Below, one piece after another: positions 46,521 to 58,254 of a stretch of 64,000 nucleotides of DNA. Below the pieces are notes generated by a model. The model saw only the letters and a list, made by a program, of their open reading frames with translations, was not told the DNA's origin and did not search any database. Location of the stretch: assembly GCF_902459465.1 (NCBI RefSeq), contig NC_047066.1:3100001-3164000 (forward strand), read 5' to 3'. Positions within the stretch are counted from its first letter, which is position 1. Each line of letters starts with the position of its first letter. This stretch comes from Asterias rubens (taxonomy: Eukaryota; Echinodermata; Asteroidea; Forcipulatida; Asteriidae). The position numbers were made by a program, and so were the translations under genes.

Positions 46521-47860
46521 TTATTTGACCTTTGACCATCTTCGGTGACACCATCAGGCTAGTCAGCGCGGCAGTTTTTGACAACTAAAAAGTCGGCCGT
46601 CAGTTTTCGAGAAAACACATAAGTATTTTTTAATATTATGACAAGTTGCATTCTCTTAACAATCTTACAAGTTCGCAATATGTGTTTTTTTCCGATGGTT
46701 TACTAGTGCTTGTAAACTTAGACTTCATCAGTGTTCAGTAAATAAGGTTTTTTTTTACGATCGACTCGTCGCTTCACGTCTTTCTGTACTGTGCATGCGG
46801 TGTGTGTATGGATCGTACGATGTACAAACATACATGTTTATGTGCATGATTGTACCATGGAGGATAAATTTATTCCTCCATGGTTGTACATAGTGAACTA
46901 AATAAAGACAACGTTACATGTATTGAAATGTAAGCAAATGTACGTATGTACTGTGATGTGTACATGGCATATTATTGTTGTACATGTAGGTACTACTTAC
47001 TAAAAAACAAGCAAGTGTACCGGTAATAATTCCGTGCATTTATTTTACATGTTCGTTGGGGTTGCCCAACAAGGCAAGTTGGGATTGTTGTAATTATTTG
47101 CTTTCATTACAACTGGCATTCTACTATTTGAAACCTAGTCTACAGAAAATTGTAACTGGCAGACTTGACTGGGAAGATTTATGTTTCAATTTACCTTCAA
47201 ACAAGTTCAAGTTCATGAATCATGCCACCACTTTTTCACCCCTTTTTTACAATTATTAAAACTTAAGGTAAGTTTTAGATAGAAAGATGTTTATTTTATT
47301 CCATCACGAATGAAAAAGTAGTGGCAAGATACAGAAACATTTCCTTTTATTCTTGTCCACGTTCAAAATGTACACATTACTAACTAGCCTAGCGAAACCT
47401 ATATTTTAATAGGACCCCAGTGGGAGGGGGGGGGGGGGGGTGCATAGCTGTCCACATGACATGGCTTTGTCATGTGAGTCGGATTTGTTTGCCTAAAAAG
47501 ACCCAACCTGTGTCCAAAATGTATGCAGATTGATATGGTCTGCCGAATAATGAATGGTCACCCATTTATGGGAAAAAGATGCACCATGGACAGGAAATAT
47601 TAATATTCGCTTACATAACATTTACAAACAATTCCATGCACTGTCTGTATATTACCCAATATTCATAAATACCCCAGACATTTTCTCTACTCCTATTGGT
47701 GGAGAGCGCGTCACTGGGTGTGCATAAACCTTTTTTTAATGCACACACTGGAGCTCTGTTTATGCACACTGAGCTGGCTTCAAATTTTTAATTGTTAAAG
47801 TGTCTATAACTGTATTTGTTTACGTTTTGTTAACAAAAGGGCATTTATGAATGGGAATAA
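46521..47860. other. Harbinger interior, left part, no gene recognised
   Basis: AT-rich DNA with a 40-bp palindrome at 46851-46890 (tgtaccatggaggataaatt and its complement), a diverged GTGGTGGCGCC-type MITE at 47211-47343 and a G run at about 47427-47441. No coding exon is supported. Confidence 0.5.
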
Positions 47861-48012
47861 CAGAGTAGTGACTCGTTCTTCAACGTCAGTTTAAAACCTT
47901 GCAGGATCATTGCCGTGCAATAAAGGCCCTCGCATTCAGCTCGGGCCTTTATCACACGGCCGCCGACCCTGCCGGCTTTAAACGTACATTGAAGAACCCG
48001 TCGCTACCCTTT
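47861..48012. mobile_element. Hairpin MITE of about 150 bp
   Basis: Imperfect palindrome. The left arm contains gttcttcaacgtcagtttaa and the right arm its diverged complement ending ttgaagaacccgtcgctacc. The loop is built on aaaggccctcgcattcagct and its complement. Confidence 0.65.
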
Positions 48013-48115
48013 TATTCCTTTAAAATAATTCAACTTTATGCGTACGAGTTTCCCAGCTGAGCATACACGAGGCGAAGTTTTACCACAAAAGAGAGGCCCA
48101 AGGAGTGCTGCGATG

Positions 48116-48510
48116 AAGACACATGATGAAATTGGATGTTGGACAAATCAGGTAGGCCTAGTACTAATTACTGTACCCCTTAGGGCCAATCTAACTCAAC
48201 CGTCATATCCATACTTTTTTATTGGCTATTTTACAGTGACGTATGGTTCTAGACAGTTTGAATATTTACTGTTGTTGTTCATTTTTCATTTTAAGGAGAC
48301 AAAAAATATAAGAAATTTGTTTTACTCCTTTTCTCTTTCCATAGCAAAGTTCAGCCTTCCATTCAGGGACAGTCAACCTAGTATCTTAAAGAAATTTGTG
48401 ATCAACATAAAGCGGGATCATTGGAGCTCTTCGAAGAAGTGTTCTTTGCTCTGATCATTTTCAAGAATCATGCTCGATGGAACATGTCAGACAATGAAAC
48501 TTGCAGTAGG
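48116..48510 (+). pseudogene. THAP-like zinc-finger remnant
   Basis: A first piece (48113-48151) ends D-E-I-G-C-W-T-N-Q at a GTAGGC donor, like the start of a THAP finger but lacking the first cysteine. A second piece from about 48346 reads F-S-L-P-F-R-D followed by a helix-like stretch to R-D-H-W. After a one-base shift C-S-D-H-F-Q-E appears, matching the C-S-x-H-F signature. The frameshift and the missing cysteine argue that it is dead. The assignment rests on short motifs only. Confidence 0.4.
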
Positions 48511-49008
48511 TGTTTTGCCAAAAGTCATTTAAATTTCTGGTGCACCTTCAAAAGGTAATTTTTGCACAAAGGGATGTCCCTTTGGGATCAACTCTACATA
48601 AAAGAGGTCTACCTTCTTGTTTTTATCAGAATCCAGAGTTGATCTATGGCGCAACAACAGTATGATATTATGTCACATTGCACATCACATAATGCGTAAA
48701 GTGGCATTTTAATTTTATGTATTGCTATATTTGTAGCTGCGCTCTAAGTTCACTTGGAAATAAATCTCAGGCACACTTCTTGTGGAACATAGGAAAAAAA
48801 ATAGTGTGATTATGTGTCCAGTATGCAACTCGGCTCATTCCGAGAAATAAACCTGAATAAATCCAAAGAAGGCAACATTGAGTCAGGTGGTTCCTGATGA
48901 TACCCCCACCTCAGAGTGGTTAATACAGAGAACTCATAACATTTGACTTGTTTTGTTCTCTGGGGGACCTTCAACCTGGATGTCCAATACACAACTCTGC
49001 TTTTTAGA

Positions 49009-49031
49009 GGGGGGGGGGGGGGGGGGGGGGG
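49009..49031. repeat. Homopolymer run of 23 G
   Basis: Uninterrupted G tract. A similar run of 20 G is at 55340-55359. Such runs may be assembly- or polymerase-sensitive, and no function is implied. Confidence 0.9.
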
Positions 49032-49300
49032 CGACTGACTAGCCTTCGAGAAAGACTCTGCTAAGGTCGAAATGTCAGGTCATTAACTAGTTTTTGCATT
49101 TATATCTATGTCCTTTTTGTTTGGTAAGCAACTTGAAACGAGCGTGTTCTATGCAGAGCTATATGTAAATTTATCGTGCTAATCCTCCAATCAGATTCGC
49201 AGAATGGAGTGGTGATATAAGCCTGTTTTGCACGGCTAAATCACTACCTGCTTCTTGTGTGTTCTATGTCACGCGCCAAGTTTGCTTGAAGATAAATACG

Positions 49301-49536
49301 TTATCACACGCGCGCTCGTGGAAATACGGAAAAATTAGCGTGTCTGCGTCCCATATCCAACTCGGCCTTCGGATATGGGACGCAGAAGCGCTATATTTTT
49401 CAAAATTCCACTCGCGCTTATATTATCACACGACTGCAAGTGGAATACAAACAAATTTAGGGCTTTTGAGTCCCATATCCATATGGGACGCAGACGCTAT
49501 ATTTTTTTGTGTTCCACAAGCGCGCGTGTTATAACA
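49301..49536. mobile_element. Fold-back element with acacgcgcgctcgtgga ends
   Basis: The left end ttatcacacgcgcgctcgtg and the right end (complement of ttataacacgcgcgcttgtg) are inverted. tctgcgtcccatatcc occurs repeatedly inside in both orientations, making nested hairpins. Non-coding. Confidence 0.65.
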
Positions 49537-49915
49537 AAATAATCTTCCAGTCTCACGTGCAACGCGCAAAGCTTAAAATTTCAGAAGGTTATTTCGCGCC
49601 GAACAGCACGCACGCACGCGCACAAAGTTTAGAAAGTAATTTTTGCACTGTCCGTATTTGGGAGCGTGACGCATTGACACAATGCACACTGTGTAATAAA
49701 AACAGCGCGTACTGGAAGATAACTTATAATATCATTAATGCCCAGTCTTTTTGTCTTAACTTTTATTGTAACCGATTTATTACAAAAAATTAAAAGAAAG
49801 TTCAATGAAACAAAAAGACTTGGCATAACTAAAACTAAACATGACAAGGACAAACGGAGACGAGGCAAGTTCTGTTGTGCACATTATGTCTAAATTACTC
49901 TTTTAATTTCCCATA

Positions 49916-52900
49916 GACCTTATTGCAGATAGCAAAAATCCGACGTCCCGCAAAGGATTGTGGGAAATATTTTGCACCTCCAGTTATACGGTCGTCACGT
50001 AAATAACGTGTTCTACAAAGTTTTTTTGTAAACAATAAGTTTGTAAACATTGACATTGTTCTTGGTGGACGGTCATGCTTCTGTGGCGGAAGACAGTTTC
50101 ACCCACGAATGTGTGTACCTCCATGCTTTATTTAGCCAAGTCCAGATGTGTAATATTAATATAAAAAACTACGACAATAATGCCATCGTACCAGTGTGTG
50201 CTTTGCGACTCAACGGAAGAACGAGGGACTGTACATGTATGTACATACGTAGGTAGGTCCATGCATGTTCTTTTGACTTTGATTGAACACAAAATAGTTT
50301 AATAAAATATCAATAAAGCTTGTTTATGATTTAATCATGACCGGGTCATGATTAAATCATCAAGCATGTCAAACCCAACAAGCTGTAGGCTACAATTTGA
50401 GTATTGTATAGGCTAGATTTATGTGTGATTTGTGGTAGAAACTAAAAAAGAAACATACATAGGCCTATTCAATTATATATTCCTCAACATTTTTTAGAGA
50501 TGACAGATATTGATATTATATTCAGAATATAATATCAATATTCTGATAATGATACTGCTCATTAATTTGCTCATAGTCATATTAGTCATGACTGACTTTC
50601 AGGGCAGAGTGTTTGGTTATGATTTACAAGGCAAAAGATCATTCATAAATGCCTCAATCAGTTTCGCTATCTGCATTCCTGTTGAGTTGTGGTGGAGAGC
50701 GCTTCACGTGGGGTCAGGGTGTTTAAAGTTAACGAGTGATAAAGACCAGCTGGAGATGTTTATAACCGGTTGTTTTTGATATGTTTAGATGCATAATATG
50801 TGCTGGTCTTGGTGCTAGATGTTTCACCGATACGGGTGATGTTTGTGAGTTGGCCGCGCTGGGTGTGAAAGCAAAACAAGAAATGTCTTGCACCAAGACT
50901 AACTACGCACACACCACACAATGCATCCGAAAACTGTCTCAGTCATTAAAATGCAACACATGTCAGGTCATCAAATAAGATACGTAAAAGAGGAAACAAG
51001 GGCTGAACGACCACGACCCTGCCTGTTTTAAACGCCTTTTTAAGAACTTGTAACCACTCATTTATTCCCTTAGTTTTTGTCTGCTTTATCTTTCAGATAA
51101 TTACTTGTGCATCAACATGCTTCGTGACAGGACTCATATTGGAAGCAGTTATTCTCCCAGTTCTGTGTTCACTCCAAAGATGTGATCTGTACTGTTGTTT
51201 TGTGGACTCGACTAACCACATCCTACTTCTTTTGCTGCAGGAGAGCTCATTGACCATCTTCTGAATTGACTAAAGGCTGTGTGTGTGTGTGTGTGTCTTC
51301 ATGCTCTTGAGGTCATTTTTGACTGATGACATGCACGTAAATTGGCGATGAAAAGATAAATGTTAATTGCAGAGTGAACTGTGACGCAAGCGAAGGTATC
51401 GCAAATGCTTCTTAATATGCCTGTGCGTGGCGTCCTGCGGTTGTAGGCTACAATTCTCAGAGAAAGTAGAATAATACAATACAATACAAACAATAACACT
51501 GTCCAAACGTCCATTTCCACTGTCTTGAAGAGTTTAAAGCTTCATTTATTCTGGTTACTTAAATCATACAATAATACTTCATAATGCAAAGATTTAAATA
51601 ATACCAAGGGTTGCAATTGCAAAGATCTAGAGGGTTGTAGTTAACCGCCTCAGTACAGTCAACAGGAACAATACCTGAGGCAAACAAGGGTAGATAATAA
51701 TTGAGTGAAGTAAACTGCAATGTAAGTGTTTTTAACGGGCCATGAAAATACCAAGTGTGTTATAAAGTTAATATTACCAATTTAGATATTTGAAGAAAAA
51801 AATTAAAGGATGGAAATTTAAAATAAAAGTGTTTGTAAACAAATATATTGAACAAAAAGTGTGACAGGTTTGGATTTATTTTCAGCAAGAGTTAAATTAT
51901 GTGTACCCACAGTTATCAATGAAACCTTTAAACTCTCACCATAAAATGGGTCAAATAATTACAGATGCTGGTTAGATTGTGAACAATTGTTTTCACACCA
52001 ACCCCGGGAGTTAAACTCACAACATGCATGATATAGCATTCACAAACAAGAATTTGTCACAGGTTTTATACAAAGCTGCAGTTTTATCATGGCACTGTCA
52101 TCTTTAGATTCCATTCCAACCTGTGGGTGTAGAAGATAGTCTGATCCCTCTTCTAGAGTCTTTTTGTGAACAAGGACTCTGACATGCATGCCGTGTTTGC
52201 CAAAGGTGGCTGCAGCTTAATAAATATCAATTGTTTTAATGTTGGCTTTGTGAAGTCATGAGACAGCTTAATACATTACAAATTGCCTCTGGCAGTACTG
52301 AACCCATTATTAGTGGGCCCTGAACCACCCGACCACAGTGCCAGTCAACTTACTTGTTAATTTAAATCCAAATTTTTAAGATGCAGAGTTTGCAGAGAAT
52401 CACATTTAAGTGCTCACAATACTTCTTCTTTGATGGCAAGGTTTGAAATGACTTTTCACCCACTTAAACTACAAAATGAGACCTATCAGTATAATTAGTT
52501 TAGAATCGTTTAGAATCAAAAATGTATTAATTGGGATAGTTGCCCCCAAAATAATAAAGTTAAATGGTAACAATTTCCAAGTAAAACCAAAAGGATTTAT
52601 TTTTTGAGGATGCCCAATGCAGAATCTATTTTTGTTGTTGAATAAATCAAACTTATTTGAAAACAAAAATTAAAAAGAAATTATATTCTTTTTTCAAATT
52701 CCTACCTTAAGAAGGGTTTCGCTCATGTGACCTAGTCCTTGCTTTTCGAATTACAAACCTACAAAAACTCAGTCTCATTTCATATGATAAAATTATAGGC
52801 ATAACAAACATACCATTATTACAGTACCAGTAGAGTCTAACAATAAAGCTTACAACTTGATGCTTTATGGTACAGTGTACTAAAAGTATCATTTTTGTAA

Positions 52901-54015
52901 TACATGCACAAAACACAAAGTATGTAATTATATTATGCACAGAATCATGTTCGTACAATACGTGTACATCAAACTTGTATAAACTGAACCCTTGATAAAA
53001 ACATGTTTATGCTAGGACTACTTCTAAGTTCTAGAAACTAGAACTTAGAAGTATGCTAGGACCTACACCAGAACCTTGTCGTACTTGTCATGTCATGATC
53101 TACGGTATAACCATGGAGGTAGAAATAGATATATATTAATAAATATAAACATAAACCACAATTACTTAGTCACTTTTGGTCACTTTAATTTTGAACCATA
53201 TCAGTGGTAGACCTAAAAAGTTGATGGTGTGAGAAATCAGGAAAAAGTATCATCTGCCACATAAAGTTTTAAAAATGTACAACTACCATGATTGAAAGCT
53301 ATTCTATTTACGTCCACGTCATTGCTGATCAGTATTACAGATACAATCGAATCAAGACAATGTAACCATTGATGGGCTTTATCCATAGAGCTATATCTAG
53401 ACTCTATCTAGACCAGGAATAAGAAATGTTTTTATTTTTTGTAAAACAGTCATGACAGTCCTCGATCATCATGACCTTGGCAATGTTTCTCTGTTTTGTA
53501 ACAGAAAAAATGTCTTACTTTTGTCATTGAGGTCGTCCATGCTTTTGTCGAAGTATTTATCAGCACAAATCGGAGTCACTGGTGGGAAGTTTTGGTTGTT
53601 ATTTCCGATCCTTCGAGGGTGACTGATGGTTGCGGGAGGGTCACTGATCCGTGTTGCAACTTCTCGCCATTGACCTTGTCAATGTCAGTCTTCCGACGCC
53701 CTACAGACGTAGACGGGCAAACCTAAAAACAGTTATTTTATCGCGAAAAAATGTCGCCTTTGGAGTTTGTCTTTAACTACTGTGTCTTGTCACATTCACT
53801 TTAGCTAAAGATTACCTTAGTTTGTCTATGCCAGAACTATTTATTCTATCAACCAGCTCTTTCTCGGTCACTCCTGCCACATCCATTTTGCAAACCGATC
53901 GATCGTGTACGAACGTTGAACGTTGTTTACTTTTTTGAGCGAGGTGCCAAATTTTTCCCACAGTCCTTTGCGCGCACATGCGCAGTTGTTCAAAATTGCT
54001 ATCTGCAATAAGGTC
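49916..54015. mobile_element. Unclassified 4.1-kb element with about 65-bp inverted ends
   Basis: The left arm starts gaccttattgcagatagca and the right arm ends with its complement. Similarity continues over about 65 bp to gaggtg/cacctc, with TA on both sides. Inside the right arm, the minus strand carries an ATG (53887) opening 24 codons (MDVAGVTEKELVDRINSSGI...) to a GTAATC donor, and further open minus-strand stretches lie at 53510-53690. No transposase is recognised. It is nested within the Harbinger. The TA borders could fit a Tc1/mariner-like or other superfamily, or the inverted ends could be two separate short elements. Confidence 0.45.
50000..53500. other. Interior of the 4.1-kb element, no gene recognised
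   Basis: Contains perfect palindromes at about 50313-50372 (tgatttaatcatgacc and its complement), 50505-50545 and 53025-53058, and a (GT)n microsatellite at about 51278-51297. Open frames lack splice or homology support. Confidence 0.45.
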
Positions 54016-54446
54016 TATTAAGATTGTCTATTTTCAACAGTGATAAATTAAAACTGAATTAAACTGAACTTTTCACTCACCGACTGATTTACTTGTTTGA
54101 TTATTTTTTAGTACAGTGTTATTGTTATATTTTTTTACAAATTAGGCCTAGTAAAAAAAAATACCAGCCGATCACCCGGATTTTTCCAAAAGAGGATGAG
54201 GGCCTTTTTATTTTTTTATAGTGGGGCTGCGAAACAATTTGAATAAGACTGACCACAATTTCTTCTGTTTAAAGTCACCACTTGTAAAATAACATAAAAG
54301 AAATGACACAGCCTCAAAAAAGGATGAAGCCGGGGACGATCAACTGGTATTAATTTTGTTTTTGCCTTGTGCACCACACTAAATCACATTGCAACCAATA
54401 ATGCCAAGTGCTAACTCAATATGTAAAACTATACTCAAAAAAATAA

Positions 54447-54572
54447 TATTATTTGAAAGCCTCTCAGCCTTTGAAAACTTATCAAATATATTTCCATACA
54501 ACTATAAATAATAATTGAAAGCCTCTCAGCCTTTGAAAACTTATCAAATATATTTCCATACAACTATAAATG
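54447..54572. repeat. Tandem duplication, unit about 63 bp
   Basis: The block ttgaaagcctctcagccttt...ccatacaactataaat occurs twice in a row with no substitutions visible, so it is recent. Confidence 0.8.
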
Positions 54573-55056
54573 TTGTGTATACCGCCCCCCGAAAACGTGT
54601 TTCACACAAACCGACTTGCTGCCTGTTTTCATGAAGTACTCATACATTTCCGCCGAGGGGGGACCGCTGGAAAAGAAAAGGGCGACCTCCAGTGGTGGTA
54701 TAGACAGACACTACATTATGGGCGAAACTATTCGGCAGAAAGGGGGCATCTCAAATTAGGACCCATTCTATCTACCCTGAGGTTTGCGGTAGCCTGCTCT
54801 TGTAGGCCGTTTCTACTGCCTGATGATCGACACGTTGTGAGTTGTCAATCAACTCGATCATGGCATCCGCAAACCTAACCTGATATTAACTCCCACCATT
54901 CAAAGGATTCAAATCCTACAATTATTTCATCAACCTCACTTACAAATAGTGCCACAAAAATGATAATAAAATTTAATGTGGAAACAATGTAGTGCACAAA
55001 ACTTGCTAAATAAGCTGTTTTATTTGTTTTAATTTTTCAGCTTGCATACGTTAGTA

Positions 55057-57035
55057 ATGGACGGCCAAGAGGTACCACCGGCAAAGAAAGCAATGAAAGA
55101 AATGGTAATTAAACGCAGTATCCCGAGTGTGGCAGTATTGTATTGCTCATTATTTTTGCAAACCTGTGTGTCGTGTCACATACCCAGGATTTCCCATCCT
55201 CCTAAGTTGGACCTTCAGTATTCTGTCCCCTCTAGCACCTAAAGCACACACTTTTCCTTGCTCTATGCTTTGATACTTTAAATGCAATCAAAAAAATATA
55301 AACCGGGAATGATGGGATTTTTATTATTTTTTTCTTTTCGGGGGGGGGGGGGGGGGGGGCGGACAGCAGAGGCTCCTGCCACACCCACTACCGAACTAAT
55401 CATCGTTTTTGGGTTTACATTTGATTTCATTTATTTCTTATACATTTTGCAGTCTCAGAAGACACCTCGATGGCAGGAGTTTGAGAGTAAAGCTCTGTCC
55501 TTATTTTGTCGTGACAGCCAGGCAGCCCTGTTTGGTTCTGGTGGCGGTGCAGGGGTGGAATCAACAAAGAGAAAATCCTGGCAAGCTGCCACTGAACAGG
55601 TTCGAGCTGCTGGAGGAATGGTCAGGGACTGGCAAACCACCCGCAAAAAATGGCAAGATTTATGCTACAGGGCAAAGGTGTACAAAAATAAGCGAGATGG
55701 AAAGGGAGTTACGGGTATGTGGTATTAATTTTGGTTGACTATTATATTTTCAAAGCATGTTGGGCGAATTTGTAAAGTAACATTTTCCTTTGCCAAAAGA
55801 TCACATGTGTCACACTTTTTTTTTTTTTTAAGCTATTGTTATTGATCAGTCTGCATTCATTAAAGCAAAGGGTGAGGCAAATATTTATACACTGACTTCA
55901 AGTGGCCGCAACTTTCAAAATTAAGTATCGACTTGAGAAAATCAAACGAGAGCATAAAGTGCAATTACTTTGCTATGTATGGTGCAGCATTTTAAGTGTC
56001 AGGTGCCGGGCCTAGTTCCTATATGCTGTAAATTGTTTTGTTTTTTTGTAGTCATTCAATAATTGATCTATCTATCGATTGTATTAAGGTGGAGGACCAC
56101 AGCCACATGCAAACCCTTTACACGAGCTCGTGCTAGATTGCATGCCAGACGAAGTTGTCGACGGAGTGATGCCGAATGGGGCATGTGAAACAATTCCCCA
56201 GGTAAAACTTAAGACATAATAATGAGGACAGTTTATAACTCTTAAAGTTACTCGATAAATCACTGTTTCAATCAACGATTCTCGGCAGCTATGTGCATTG
56301 GACCATATATACCATTAATTCAAAATGGGGTGGTTAATAATCTGTCCGTGCCTATGGGAAACATGGGTGAGTGGTCTAGAGGGTAAAGTGATGACACGAC
56401 GATAGCACGTCACATAATCATTTCCATGAGGACATGACTTTGACAACTCTACCAAAACCTATAGTTGTTATCCATTTAACAGAATGTGTTTATCTTGGAT
56501 TTCTTTTTGGCTTATTATTTCCAGCTTGCACCACCAACGCAAGAACATAATCGCCCCTCAACGAGTGGCATTATGTCATCACGGCCCCTAAAACGAACTT
56601 GCGAAACAGAAACGGAAACGGAAACTAAAACCGATGTAAGTTGCATTAGCAACAGTTCAGAAGTGACATTAATTTTGCTGAAATTTGTTTGACAAACAAT
56701 ACCAAACATGATGTGTTTATATTTCTGATGTATACTTTCAGTCCCAACCACAGGAGGTTCTACCCACTCCAACCCTAAAGAAACACCCCAAGAAACACAA
56801 CCAGCCAAAGAAGAAGACAGGCAAAAAGAAGGGGCCCGGCAACAAGGAGGTTGATCTTTTAGGCATGAACAGGGAAGTTGTTTCTTTGACAAAAGAAAAA
56901 ATGCTACTCAAGAGACAGTCCCTCGAGTATCAGAAGGAGACCATCGAGGTCCTGCGGGAGATCAATGCGACCCTGCAGAGAGCATTCCCCAGCAGCTCCG
57001 CTGTCGCTTTGTTTAATTCCATGTCAGAGCAATAA
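55057..57035 (+). CDS. Harbinger partner protein with Myb/SANT-like DNA-binding domain, intact
   Basis: Five exons (55057-55104, 55453-55714, 56089-56201, 56525-56635, 56742-57035), all phases consistent, 275 residues, stop TAA. Seen: residues 17-105 carry the tryptophan-spaced pattern of a Myb/SANT-like (trihelix) domain: P-R-W-Q-E-F, S-W-Q-A-A, W-Q-T-T-R-K-K-W-Q-D-L. A low-complexity middle with threonine-glutamate repeats and a lysine-rich, nuclear-signal-like stretch (about 190-210) follow, then a C-terminal coiled coil. Known: autonomous Harbingers encode a Myb-like protein that helps the transposase enter the nucleus and bind the ends. A 5' untranslated exon boundary (tttttcag at 55040) precedes the ATG. 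No damage is visible. It converges with the transposase gene at 58255. Confidence 0.9.
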
Positions 57036-57303
57036 TTTTGATTATTTATTCTCGATTAATTTCGGGAAATGAGCAGCTAAATTAACCACCAGCCTAATAA
57101 ATTTCCCGCGAAAACGCATGCTACTGAAAAGGGTCATTCGATTTATGTTTAAGACTATAGTCAAAATGTACTTTTGCGTTATTTGATTTAACAAAATAAT
57201 CATTCAATTTAATGAAGCTGTATTCAAATTCGTCGGAGTTTCACTTTTCGGCTGGGATCGTACACCCGATTCTTACTTTGTTCTCCAGAAAAGATATCTT
57301 TAA

Positions 57304-57617
57304 AGACAGTGGACATTATTGGTAACTGCCAAAATCCAGTCTTCTCACTTGGTGTATCTCAAAATATGCATAAAATAACGCCCTTGTCACATGGAGTTGT
57401 GTGCTTTCAGATGCTTGATTTCGAGACCTCAAATTCTAAACTTGCGGTCTCGAAATCAAATTTGTGTAAAATTACTTCTTTCTCGAAAACTTTGTCACTT
57501 CAGAGGGAGCCGTTTCTCACAATGTTTTATACTATCAACATCTCCTCATTACTCGTTACCAAGTGAGGTTTTATGCTGACAATTATTTTTAGTAATGACC
57601 AATAGTGTCCACTGCCT
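57304..57617. mobile_element. MITE family A inside the Harbinger
   Basis: TTAA at 57300-57303 and 57618-57621. It starts agacagtggacattattgg and lies between the two convergent Harbinger genes. It lacks the caatcggt block of the other copies, an internal deletion of about 60 bp. Confidence 0.8.
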
Positions 57618-57621
57618 TTAA

Positions 57622-58254
57622 AAAGATTTTTAAAAGATTTTAATTTTTAAAGGTGAAACCGATTTCAAGAAAGGTTGCCTTTAAATACCACAAAAGTGAA
57701 AAAAAAAACTGTTACAAATGAACCTGCTTTATAAATGTTATTCCACCGTTAATGGTAAGGGCATCCACATTTATCCTGAGACTCTGCAACTTTCAGGCCT
57801 TTTATTATTTTGTTTAATAGTATTGTGCAGTTGAAAATAATCTTTACGTGGCCAGTTGTGTGGGTTTATTATACGGTGTAGGTATGAATATTGGTATAAT
57901 CTATAGCGTGTGTGTGCACTCTATTGGGAAGGATTTCAAAACGGTTGTAAAATGGACCAATCTATTAATAAATCATAAACATTTATTGAAAGTTTGAATT
58001 TGTGCAACAAGGGTGTTTTCTTTTCATTTTTCTCTTGCAACTTCTTACACTGAATATTATAGTATTTCGCGCACTTCCGTCACCCCACACTAAATTCAAA
58101 CGAACACATCACCACACGTGCATGTCTTCGTCTCTTACATGAATAAAAGGTCATTGCAAAGAAAGATATAAACTGCCGTAATACTCTTTCTACGACCCAA
58201 TAATTAAAATGGGGACTATACATATATGGATAAAAATGCCAATACCAATCATTA
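57622..58254. other. Spacer between the two Harbinger genes
   Basis: AT-rich sequence with no gene. It should contain the 3' UTR of the minus-strand transposase. No further element ends are recognised. Confidence 0.45.
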
